Shown piece after piece: positions 1 through 6,113 of a stretch of 15,973 bases of DNA; within the stretch, counting starts at the first letter, position 1, and the number at the start of each line of letters is the position of its first letter. This DNA comes from Planctomycetota bacterium (GTDB lineage: Bacteria > Planctomycetota > MHYJ01 > JACPRB01). The notes under the pieces were generated by a model. It saw nothing but the letters and a program-made list of their open reading frames with translations. It did no database searches and was not told the DNA's origin. The position numbers and the translations under genes are program-made. Where the stretch lies: positions 1-15,973 of the forward strand of contig JAHFOZ010000033.1 of assembly GCA_023261405.1 (NCBI GenBank), given 5' to 3'.

Positions 1-2
1 AG

Positions 3-476
3 GCGGACGCGGAACGCGCGCGGGCGCACCATCTTGAGGACCTGCTCACGACGTACCCGTGGGTGGCCACGATCGACGCCTTCCAGCACTGGGTCTACAC
101 CCATCCGCGGCACACGCGCTGGGAGCGCCGGTCCGCCTGGGTGGACCTGCGGCGCCGGCTGGGCGGCGGCGAGGACTGGTCGGGCCACGAGGAGGCGCTG
201 GGGTTTTCCTGGCACCGGCAGCTTCATCCGTTCACGGTGCCGTTCTACTACATCGAGTACGGGATCGCGCAGACGGGGGCCCTGCAGGTGTGGCGGAACG
301 CCAAGCGCGACCGCCGCAAGGCCATCGCGAAGTACCGCGCCGCCGAGGCGCTGGGCTGGACGCGGCCGCTCCCGAAACTCTTCGCCGCGGCGGGGCTCCG
401 CTTCGATTTCGGCGGGAAAACGGTCGGTCCCCTGGTCCGCGAGGCCCTGAGGGATCTGGAGGAAATGGATGCCTGA
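3..476 (+). CDS. M3-family oligoendopeptidase (PepF-like), C-terminal fragment, 5' truncated
   Basis: The frame is open from the left edge, so only the last 157 residues are visible. They match the C-terminal end of the M3B oligoendopeptidase F group, cytosolic zinc metallopeptidases that cut short peptides. Recognisable blocks are ATIDAFQHWVYTHPRHT, a region typical of the catalytic domain's distal part, and FYYIEYGIAQTGALQVW, a strongly conserved family stretch that helps form the substrate channel. The zinc-binding HExxH motif would lie upstream of the window. The stop codon overlaps the next gene by 8 bases (469-476), so the two are probably translationally coupled. An internal ATG at 63 is not the real start, because the homologous sequence continues upstream of it in frame to the window edge. 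The family call is confident; the exact subfamily and substrate are inferred. Confidence 0.88.
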   Translation, partial: ADAERARAHHLEDLLTTYPWVATIDAFQHWVYTHPRHTRWERRSAWVDLRRRLGGGEDWSGHEEALGFSWHRQLHPFTVPFYYIEYGIAQTGALQVWRNAKRDRRKAIAKYRAAEALGWTRPLPKLFAAAGLRFDFGGKTVGPLVREALRDLEEMDA

Positions 477-1368
477 CGAGATGAATGGTTCGCACGAGTA
501 CAAGGACCACGCCCGGGTGTCGAAGGCCTATCTCAATTCAGGCTTCCTCAAGAGCCACGACGCGCGGACGCTGAGGATCCTCTCGGAGTACCTGGAGCCG
601 CTGCAGCGGTTCATGCGGCAGGGGGTGCGCGAGACGGTCGTGCTCTTCGGCTCGGCGCGGGCGCGGCCCCCCGTGGCGGTGCGCACGGAGTACGAGGCGG
701 CCCTCGAGGAAAAGAAGAAGTGCGGCGCCAAAGTACCCAAGGACCTGCGCCGACGCCTGACGAAGCTCGAGGCGGACATCAAGCTCTCGATCTACTACGA
801 GGAGGCGGCGGAACTCTCCTCGATGATCACCCAGTGGGCCAAGTCGCTCGGGCAGGGAAACCGCTTCGTGATCTGCTCCGGCGGCGGGCCGGGAATCATG
901 GAGGCGGCCAACCGCGGGGCGACGGAGCGGGCGCGCGGGATGACGATCGGCCTCTCGATCAGCCTTCCCTCGGAGGAGCGGCCGAACCCGTTCATCACCC
1001 CGGAACTGCTCTTCGAGTTTCACTACTTCTTCATGCGCAAGCTCTGGTTCGTCTATCTCGCCTGCGCGCTCGTGGTCTTCCCGGGGGGCTTCGGGACGAT
1101 GGACGAGATGTTCGAATGCCTCACGCTCGTCCAGACGCGCAAGATCGGGCGGCCGCTGCCGATCGTCCTGTACGGGAAGAAGTTCTGGAAGGACTTCTTC
1201 AACCTCGACGCCCTGCTGCGCTGGGGCACGATCAGCCCCGGCGACCTGAAGCTCATCCGCATCGTGGATTCCCCCCGGGAGGCGTTCGAGTACCTGAAGA
1301 AGGAACTCCTCCGGCTCTACCCCAAGCCCCAGCAATGGGGCGGGGGCCCCCGCTCGCCCCGTCCCTGA
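469..1368 (+). CDS. LOG-family protein (nucleoside 5'-monophosphate phosphoribohydrolase-like), long form
   Basis: Proteins of this Rossmann-fold family (often mis-named lysine decarboxylase) hydrolyse AMP or cytokinin riboside monophosphates to a free base and ribose 5-phosphate. Both signature motifs are present: GGGPGIMEAANRGA at residues 138-151 and PGGFGTMDE at 205-213, which carries the family's conserved PGGxGTxxE nucleotide-binding/catalytic element. The FFMRK block at 187-191 is also typical. The start at 469 is supported by GGAGG at 458-462, six bases ahead, and it overlaps the peptidase stop. At 299 residues it is longer than the common 180-230 residue form. The extra length includes a charged Lys/Glu/Arg-rich helical segment at about 72-112, between the FGSAR strand and the glycine motif, and an N-terminal extension of about 50 residues. 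The natural substrate is not decided by sequence; a role in nucleotide salvage is inference. Confidence 0.88.
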   Translation: MPDEMNGSHEYKDHARVSKAYLNSGFLKSHDARTLRILSEYLEPLQRFMRQGVRETVVLFGSARARPPVAVRTEYEAALEEKKKCGAKVPKDLRRRLTKLEADIKLSIYYEEAAELSSMITQWAKSLGQGNRFVICSGGGPGIMEAANRGATERARGMTIGLSISLPSEERPNPFITPELLFEFHYFFMRKLWFVYLACALVVFPGGFGTMDEMFECLTLVQTRKIGRPLPIVLYGKKFWKDFFNLDALLRWGTISPGDLKLIRIVDSPREAFEYLKKELLRLYPKPQQWGGGPRSPRP

Positions 1369-1385
1369 GGTATACTCCATACGGC

Positions 1386-1391
1386 AGGAGG
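1386..1391 (+). promoter_or_regulatory. Shine-Dalgarno AGGAGG that sets a TTG start
   Basis: A perfect AGGAGG lies 9 bases before TTG at 1401. No ATG or GTG with such a site exists for the downstream zinc-ribbon protein, so this site decides the start. A TATACT hexamer at 1371-1376 could be a -10 element that would start transcription just before this site, but no convincing -35 is visible. Confidence 0.7.
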
Positions 1392-1400
1392 ATATCGCGG

Positions 1401-2021
1401 TTGGGTGAAACGCGGGCCAGGTCGAGGCTGGTGGAGGTCCGCTGCCGCTGCGGGACGCTGCTCGATGTGGAAGAGCGCATGCTCGGCACCGAGCGGAATT
1501 GCCCCGCGTGCGGGACGCGGTTCACGGCCTCCAGGGGCGCGAAGGGAAAGCCGGCGATCAGCTTCCCGGGCCCCAAGACCCCGCCTCCCCCCGCCGGGGC
1601 CGCCGGGCAGAAGTGCCCCTGCGGGGCGCCGGTGCTGGTGCGCCCCGAGCATACTGGCAAGGACGTGAAATGCCCCGCCTGCGGGAAGACGCTCCGATTC
1701 GAGAAGGTGCGTGACCCCCAGTCCCTCACCACCGTGATCCGTCGCGTGGAGGTGGCCGCTCCGAAGCGCGCGCCGCCCCCGGCGCCCGCGCCCACCCGCC
1801 CGGTCGACACGATGCAGCCGCTGCTCTGCACCTGCGGCCAGCAGCTTTTCGTGGGGCACGAACATATCGGCAAACAGGCGCAGTGCCCCTCGTGCGGAGC
1901 GCTCATGGTGCTCGAGAAGGCGAAAGATCCCCAGTCCATGGCGACGACCGTGCGCGCCCGCATCGTCGGCCAGGCGCCGCCCCCGAACCTGGACTCCTGG
2001 AGTCTCAAGGACTTCGAGTAG
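1401..2021 (+). CDS. Triple zinc-ribbon protein, function unknown
   Basis: The 206-residue product contains three zinc ribbons with identical geometry, CxC-x16-CxxC: cysteines 15/17/34/37, 72/74/91/94 and 143/145/162/165. They are joined by Pro/Ala-rich linkers. Ribbons 2 and 3 are close copies, sharing EHxGK between the knuckles and an EKxxDPQSxxT stretch right after them, which indicates internal duplication. The protein ends in a short motif, SWSLKDFE, set off by a proline-rich linker. There is no signal peptide or membrane segment, so it is probably cytosolic. The TTG start follows a perfect AGGAGG; GTG at 1431 is an alternative without such a site. It lies 32 bases after the LOG gene and may be co-transcribed. 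Zinc binding is predicted from the cysteines; partner, nucleic-acid binding and pathway cannot be told from sequence. Confidence 0.8.
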   Translation: MGETRARSRLVEVRCRCGTLLDVEERMLGTERNCPACGTRFTASRGAKGKPAISFPGPKTPPPPAGAAGQKCPCGAPVLVRPEHTGKDVKCPACGKTLRFEKVRDPQSLTTVIRRVEVAAPKRAPPPAPAPTRPVDTMQPLLCTCGQQLFVGHEHIGKQAQCPSCGALMVLEKAKDPQSMATTVRARIVGQAPPPNLDSWSLKDFE

Positions 2022-2053
2022 GTGAGTCCACCCTGGAACGCCGGCCAGGTTCA

Positions 2054-2117
2054 AACCACCAAGGCACCAAGACACAAAGTCGCTGGAGGGGGGCTTGGTG
2101 TCTTCGCGTCCTGGCGG
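2054..2117. repeat. CACCAAGG-type inverted repeat, copy 1
   Basis: The left arm ACCACCAAGGCACCAAGACA (2055-2074) faces a diverged right arm at 2094-2117 that reads CTTGGTGTCTTCGCGTCC and onward, its imperfect reverse complement. The element sits between two converging genes. A related element lies at 12242-12411; the left arm here matches the reverse complement of that element's right arm at about 19 of 22 positions by hand count. It resembles short palindromic repeats seen scattered in intergenic DNA of many environmental bacteria. It may also act as a transcript end for both flanking genes, although there is no U-tract. Confidence 0.6.
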
Positions 2118-2173
2118 CGATATCCGTGATCACGAATCAGGTTGGACAAACTTAGATCCTTCCCGCCGGCGCG

Positions 2174-2668
2174 CTACGCGTCGTCCTTGACGTGGTATCC
2201 GATGATGAGGCCGGGGATGACGCCCCCGAGGCCCCAGATCGCGGCCGCAAAGAGCACCCCGCCCATCGTCCCGCTTCCCAGGAGCGAGGGGAGACCCAGC
2301 ACGATGCGGGCGGCGATGAACGTCGCCATGGAGATGAACGCCCCGCGCCATGGCCCGCCACCCAGCCTGCTGATGAGCCAGCCCACGGGCAGGCCGAAGA
2401 CCATGCTCGTGAGGGCGTTCAGGACGAGGTTCCAGGGGAGCAGGCTCGAGGGCAGGCCGACGAGGAGGTTGAGGAGGAGGAACGTGATTGCGCCGGTGCA
2501 GGCGTGGGCCTTGCGGCGGTCCTTCAGGCGTTCCCCTTCGCGAAGAGAACGGAGGGCCTCCTCCTCCTCACCCGGGGTGACGGCCAGCGGGTCGAGCGCG
2601 CCGGCGCAGCGGGCGCAGACCTGCAGCCCCGACGCATTCGTGGCCCCGCAGGTGCCGCAGCGTATCAT
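2174..2668 (-). CDS. Zinc-ribbon membrane protein, function unknown
   Basis: The 164-residue protein begins with a zinc ribbon, cysteines 4, 7, 18 and 21 (CGTC and CARC knuckles), of the kind found at the N-terminus of many uncharacterised bacterial membrane proteins. A charged linker (about 32-54) follows, then roughly four hydrophobic segments at about 56-72, 78-99, 109-130 and 136-160, rich in Gly, Leu and Ala. The ribbon would face the cytoplasm by the positive-inside rule. ATG at 2668 lies 9 bases after the stop of the PurD-like gene, so both are likely one transcript. I recognise no enzyme motif. The pairing with an ATP-grasp enzyme is suggestive but does not reveal a role. Confidence 0.75.
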   Translation of the reverse strand: MIRCGTCGATNASGLQVCARCAGALDPLAVTPGEEEEALRSLREGERLKDRRKAHACTGAITFLLLNLLVGLPSSLLPWNLVLNALTSMVFGLPVGWLISRLGGGPWRGAFISMATFIAARIVLGLPSLLGSGTMGGVLFAAAIWGLGGVIPGLIIGYHVKDDA

Positions 2669-2677
2669 GGGCCGGCC

Positions 2678-3970
2678 CTAGGAAAGATAGCCCCAGGTCT
2701 GCAGCAGGTCGCCGTCCCGCGTCCAGCGCTCGCCGATGTCCGTGCGGTAGAACATGTTCGGGATCAGGATGTTCCTCACCCGGTTGTAGGCCTCGCGGCG
2801 GGCGTCCTCCATTGTGGGACCCGACCCCGTGACCACGAGCGCGTATCCCGAGTTTCCTGCGAGCCGCCAGTCGCCGTCCACGAGCTTGACGTCGCAGGGG
2901 TGGAGGCCCTCCTTGATCTCCTTCTTGAAGAGGACCACCGCGTCCTCGGAGTACTTCCGGAAGGCGTCGGGGTCCACGAAGGGGAAGGGAGGGACCGCCA
3001 CGACCACGGCCACCTGGAAGCCACGCTTCGTGCGCAGGTCGAAGGGCTCGCCCTTCGCGAGGGCCCAGAGGAACTCCCCCCACTTCGAAAGGACGCCCTC
3101 CACCTGGAGGTTGATCGTCGGATACCCGAAGCGGCTCGTGAACTCGAGGGGGAAGATCCCCCGGGCGTTCACGATGCAGTTGATGTCGAAGTAGCCCGCG
3201 TAGCCCTGGAGCCGGTCCCGCATGCGGGCCAGCGTCTCCCGGAAGAGGCGGTTCTCGCCCGACCAGAAGGCGCTCGTCCCCATCTCGCCGGTGCTCGGGC
3301 CGATGTCGTCGTTGAACATCCGCTTGTGCTCGAAATTGACCAGGGCCGGGAGGACGAAATCCTTCCCGTTGAAGAAGGCGCCCACCGCCACCTCGACTCC
3401 CGTGACAAATTTCTGCAGCTGGAAGCTCCGGATCTTCGCGCCCCAGCCCTTCTTGTAGCGCTCCAGCATGAGGAGCAGGTCGCGGCCGTCCTCCTCCTGG
3501 CCCACGAACGAGAGCACCTTGTCGTTCTGGGCCTTGCCGTTGGGCTTCACCACGTAGCGCTCGGGGTTCTTCCGGATGAACTCGATCGCCGCGTCGAACG
3601 ACTCGAAGTCCCAGCAGGGCAGGGTGGTCAGCCCTGCGGCCTTCATCTCCGCCTGCCCGAAGTCGCGGTCGTCCTCGAGGCGGTCGGCGTACTTCGTGCC
3701 CCCCACCACGAGCCGGCCCTCGCGGCGCAGCCGCTCGCAGGCGTCGCCGAAATCGTTGTCGTCGAAGACGATCAGGTCCGCCCAGTCCTTGTGCTCCTCC
3801 CAGGAGTCCACCTTCTCGAGCCAGCCGTCGGCCACGTCACGGTCGGCCCGGGAGAGGACGGCGTAGCGGACGGAGTGTCCCTCCTGCTGCACCTGGATGG
3901 CCAGGTCGTGGATGAGGGCCTGCCGGGAGACGAACAGGAACTTCTTCGCGTCGTGCGCCACTCTATCCAA
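2678..3970 (-). CDS. PurD-like ATP-grasp protein, probably not canonical PurD
   Basis: The 430-residue protein aligns in layout with phosphoribosylamine-glycine ligase (PurD). It has an ATP-grasp core with VVKPNG at 140-145, GVEVAVGAFF at 191-200, GPSTGEMGT at 224-232 (PurD: GPNTGGMG) and LEFTSRFGYPT at 275-285 (PurD: LEFNxRFGDP). Two key features differ: the N-terminal GGREHA substrate motif is replaced by a stretch around SRQALIHDLA, and the metal-binding Asn after LEF is Thr. The ATP-grasp Glu is kept. No other purine-pathway gene is nearby. The most likely role is an ATP-dependent ligase joining a carboxylate to an amine, with unknown substrate. TTG at 3970 is chosen because GGAGGGAG lies 10 bases upstream on this strand; GTG at 3961 is possible. 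The next gene, encoding a membrane zinc ribbon, follows after 9 bases. Confidence 0.8.
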   Translation of the reverse strand: MDRVAHDAKKFLFVSRQALIHDLAIQVQQEGHSVRYAVLSRADRDVADGWLEKVDSWEEHKDWADLIVFDDNDFGDACERLRREGRLVVGGTKYADRLEDDRDFGQAEMKAAGLTTLPCWDFESFDAAIEFIRKNPERYVVKPNGKAQNDKVLSFVGQEEDGRDLLLMLERYKKGWGAKIRSFQLQKFVTGVEVAVGAFFNGKDFVLPALVNFEHKRMFNDDIGPSTGEMGTSAFWSGENRLFRETLARMRDRLQGYAGYFDINCIVNARGIFPLEFTSRFGYPTINLQVEGVLSKWGEFLWALAKGEPFDLRTKRGFQVAVVVAVPPFPFVDPDAFRKYSEDAVVLFKKEIKEGLHPCDVKLVDGDWRLAGNSGYALVVTGSGPTMEDARREAYNRVRNILIPNMFYRTDIGERWTRDGDLLQTWGYLS

Positions 3971-3974
3971 GCTG

Positions 3975-4004
3975 TTGACGCTCCCTCCGGCCGCATGTTA
4001 CACC
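3975..4004 (+). promoter_or_regulatory. Candidate promoter for the alanine dehydrogenase-type gene
   Basis: TTGACG at 3975-3980 resembles a -35 box; TACACC at 3999-4004, 18 bases on, is a weak -10. Transcription from it would begin at or within a few bases of ATG 4012, giving a leaderless or nearly leaderless message. This agrees with the absence of a Shine-Dalgarno. The site overlaps the ribosome-binding region of the divergent PurD-like gene. Confidence 0.3.
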
Positions 4005-4011
4005 GTTTCGG

Positions 4012-4965
4012 ATGAAAACGCTCATCCTCACGCGGGCGGACGTGGGGAGGATCCTCACGATGGACATGGCGATCCCCACGGTCGAGGCGGCGTTCGCCGC
4101 GCACGGCCGCGGCGAGGCGATCATGCCCCCCAAGCTCTACCTTCCGCTCGAGAAGCACGGCGGCGATTTCCGGGCCATGCCGGCGTACCTCGACGGCGCC
4201 GCGGGGGTCAAGTGGATCAACATGCACCCGAAGAATCCGGAGCGGCACGGGCTGCCTGCCGTGATGGGGACCTACATCCTCAGCGACCCGGACACGGCCG
4301 TCCCCCTGTCCGTGATGGACGCCACCCTGCTCACCGGATTCCGCACGGGGGCCGCCGCCGCGGTGGCTTCGCGCCATCTGGCCGTGAGGGCGCCCCGGAC
4401 CGTGGGCTTCGTCGGCTGCGGCGCGCAGGCGCGCATGATGCTCGCCGCGCACCGGGCCGCCTTCCCCGAGTTCCGGGCGATCGCCTTCGATGTCTCGGCG
4501 GAAGCCGCGGGGAATTTCGCGCGGGAGGCGGGCGGGGTCGCCGCCAGCGCGGACCAGGCCGCGAGCTGTGACATCGTCTGCACCTCCACGCCGTCGCGGT
4601 CGCCCGTGGTTTTCCGGAGCTACGTGGGCATCTCCACGCACATCAACGCCATGGGAGCCGACGCGCCCGGCAAGCAGGAACTGGACCCGCGGATCCTCCA
4701 CGACGCCCGGGTGGTTCTCGACGACCTCGCCCAGGGGTTTGAGAGCGGCGAGGTCAACGTGCCCATCCACGAGGGCTCCTACCGGCGCGAGCAGGTCTAT
4801 GGGACGCTGGGGGAGATCGTGGCGGGACTCAAGAAGGGGCGCGAGGGGATGGAGATCACGGTGTTCGACTCGACGGGCCTGGCGGTCCAGGACCTGGCGC
4901 TGGCGCGAGGGGTGTACGGGGAGGCGCGCAACCGGGGCCTCGGGCTCGAGATCGAGCTCATCTGA
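4012..4965 (+). CDS. Alanine dehydrogenase / ornithine cyclodeaminase family oxidoreductase
   Basis: The 317-residue protein belongs to the ornithine cyclodeaminase/mu-crystallin family of NAD(P)-dependent enzymes. Visible hallmarks are KWIN at 67-70 with the family's catalytic Lys67, the segment VMDATLLTGFRTGAAAAVAS at 101-120, the Rossmann glycine motif GFVGCGAQA at 132-140, HINAMGADAPGKQELD in the dinucleotide domain, and TVFDSTGLAVQDLA near the end. The last two blocks and the length fit the archaeal-type alanine dehydrogenase branch, which interconverts alanine and pyruvate plus ammonia. Ornithine cyclodeaminase or another imino-acid reductase activity cannot be excluded. The enzyme is cytosolic. 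It stands alone on the plus strand; the start has no Shine-Dalgarno and may be leaderless. Family membership is firm, the substrate is inferred. Confidence 0.87.
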   Translation: MKTLILTRADVGRILTMDMAIPTVEAAFAAHGRGEAIMPPKLYLPLEKHGGDFRAMPAYLDGAAGVKWINMHPKNPERHGLPAVMGTYILSDPDTAVPLSVMDATLLTGFRTGAAAAVASRHLAVRAPRTVGFVGCGAQARMMLAAHRAAFPEFRAIAFDVSAEAAGNFAREAGGVAASADQAASCDIVCTSTPSRSPVVFRSYVGISTHINAMGADAPGKQELDPRILHDARVVLDDLAQGFESGEVNVPIHEGSYRREQVYGTLGEIVAGLKKGREGMEITVFDSTGLAVQDLALARGVYGEARNRGLGLEIELI

Positions 4966-4995
4966 GCGCTTCGACTCGCAAGTCCGGGACCCGTT

Positions 4996-5008
4996 GGCCC
5001 CGGGGGCC
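4996..5008. terminator. GC palindrome between converging genes, possible terminator
   Basis: GGCCCCGGGGGCC could fold to a short GC stem in the 87 bases between the stops of two converging genes. It lacks a U-tract on either strand and has a very short stem, so support is weak. Confidence 0.25.
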
Positions 5009-5052
5009 CACCGCGCCCCGAACTTCTGCGGCTCAGCACCGAACCCGGGATT

Positions 5053-5955
5053 CTAGACCGGCCGTCGGAGCTTCCGCGCGGGGATGTCGGGCACGGCGTC
5101 CACCGGCTTCACGGGGGCCGGCTCCCTGCGGACAAGGCCCATCACGAAGGTCTCGAACGCGGCCGCGATGTCACGCCCCACCTTCTCGCCCATCGCCTGC
5201 TCGGCCTCCTTGAGCTCCCGGCGTTTCGCGTCGTGGAATTCCGTCTCCGCGTCCAGCTCGACCCGCTTCTGCCCCAGCGCCTCGCAGTCCCCGTCGAGCT
5301 CGGTGCGGCGTTTCACGAGCTCCTGCATCGCGACCTCGAACGCCTTCGTGCGCGCCTCGAGGTCACGCTCTGCGGCGGACTGCCGGGCCATGCGATCCAA
5401 GAGGTCCGTGTTGGCGAGCTGCTCCTCGACCTCCTTCCACTTCTGCGCGTAGATCGCCTTGGCGCCCTCGAACTGCCTGCGCTCCCGCTCGATCTTCTCT
5501 TTCTCCTCCGCCAGGGCCTGGCGCGCGGGGGTCATCTCGTCGATCTCCCGCACGAGCTGCTGTTCGCGCAAGACGAGCATGCTCCTCGTCTCCTCGGCCC
5601 CGACCCCGGCCTGGGCGCGGGTCTGGAGGAGCTGGAGCCCGGCTTCCAGCTTCTGGAACCGGGCCGCGAGCATCTTGCGCTCCTCCTCGTGTCCGATATC
5701 GATCGCCCAGCGGGCCTCGTTCTGCTGCCGCATCGCATCGGTCAGAGTGGAGGCGCGGATCTGGCGGTCGGCGCTCTTGAGGACGGCCTCCTCCTCGGAT
5801 TTCATCCGCGCCTCGAGGCGGTTCAGTTCTTGCTCGCGGTGTGCGCGGAGGATTCCCCGGATCTCGTCGACGATCTTCGCGGTCTCGTCCTGGACCTCAG
5901 GTCGCTCAGGGGTCGGATTCGGCGCGAATCTCCTGCTGGTGCCCGCCATGTTCAT
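5053..5955 (-). CDS. Coiled-coil protein A, paralogue of the protein at 9432-10265
   Basis: The 300-residue protein is almost entirely charged helix (Glu, Lys, Arg, Ala, Leu heptad-like patterns from about residue 20 to 270). It has no signal peptide, membrane segment or catalytic motif, so a cytosolic structural or scaffold role is inferred. Residues 198-276 match residues 191-269 of the protein at 9432-10265 at about 33 of 79 positions by hand count. This includes LGxKRxELDAExE and the terminal RDxxAAFExF. The middle also aligns (LAARFQKLEAGLQLL and GAEETRSMLVLRE). A basic, Pro-rich tail of about 24 residues is unique to this copy. ATG at 5955 follows GAGGG by 7 bases. The gene lies downstream of the HEAT/DUF4388 gene after a 152-base AT-rich spacer. 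I do not recognise the family by name. Confidence 0.78.
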   Translation of the reverse strand: MNMAGTSRRFAPNPTPERPEVQDETAKIVDEIRGILRAHREQELNRLEARMKSEEEAVLKSADRQIRASTLTDAMRQQNEARWAIDIGHEEERKMLAARFQKLEAGLQLLQTRAQAGVGAEETRSMLVLREQQLVREIDEMTPARQALAEEKEKIERERRQFEGAKAIYAQKWKEVEEQLANTDLLDRMARQSAAERDLEARTKAFEVAMQELVKRRTELDGDCEALGQKRVELDAETEFHDAKRRELKEAEQAMGEKVGRDIAAAFETFVMGLVRREPAPVKPVDAVPDIPARKLRRPV

Positions 5956-6073
5956 AGTGTGGCCCTCGATATGAACTTGAGCAATTGGAGGGCCAACCTG
6001 GGATGCTACGTATAATGTAAGATGTTTATCTACAGTTACTTACGAATAGCAATTTCAAGAAACACTTTGTGTC

Positions 6074-6113
6074 GCATAATGCTTACAACTCCAGGCAATT
6101 GTATGCATTATGC
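6074..6113 (-). terminator. Strong hairpin across the HEAT-gene stop codon
   Basis: GCATAATGC at 6074-6082 and GCATTATGC at 6105-6113 are exact inverted repeats. After one T-T mismatch the pairing continues with TACAA (6084-6088) and TTGTA (6099-6103), around a 10-base loop. The stem therefore has 14 base pairs, and the HEAT gene's TAA (6108-6110) lies inside its 5' arm in the transcript. No long U-run follows, though a smaller ACAC/GTGT hairpin and a T-rich stretch come next. It could be a terminator, an RNA-stability element or a protein-binding palindrome. Confidence 0.5.

Noticed and set aside
2678..3970. Naming the ATP-grasp gene purD
   Set aside because: The N-terminal substrate motif and one metal-binding residue are missing and no purine genes are nearby, so the symbol was withheld.
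2192..4015. 607-codon open frame on the plus strand over the PurD-like and zinc-ribbon genes
   Set aside because: It is antisense to two genes with clear family motifs; long antisense frames are expected at this GC, and its product is a repetitive Glu/His/Val/Leu-rich sequence with no domain.
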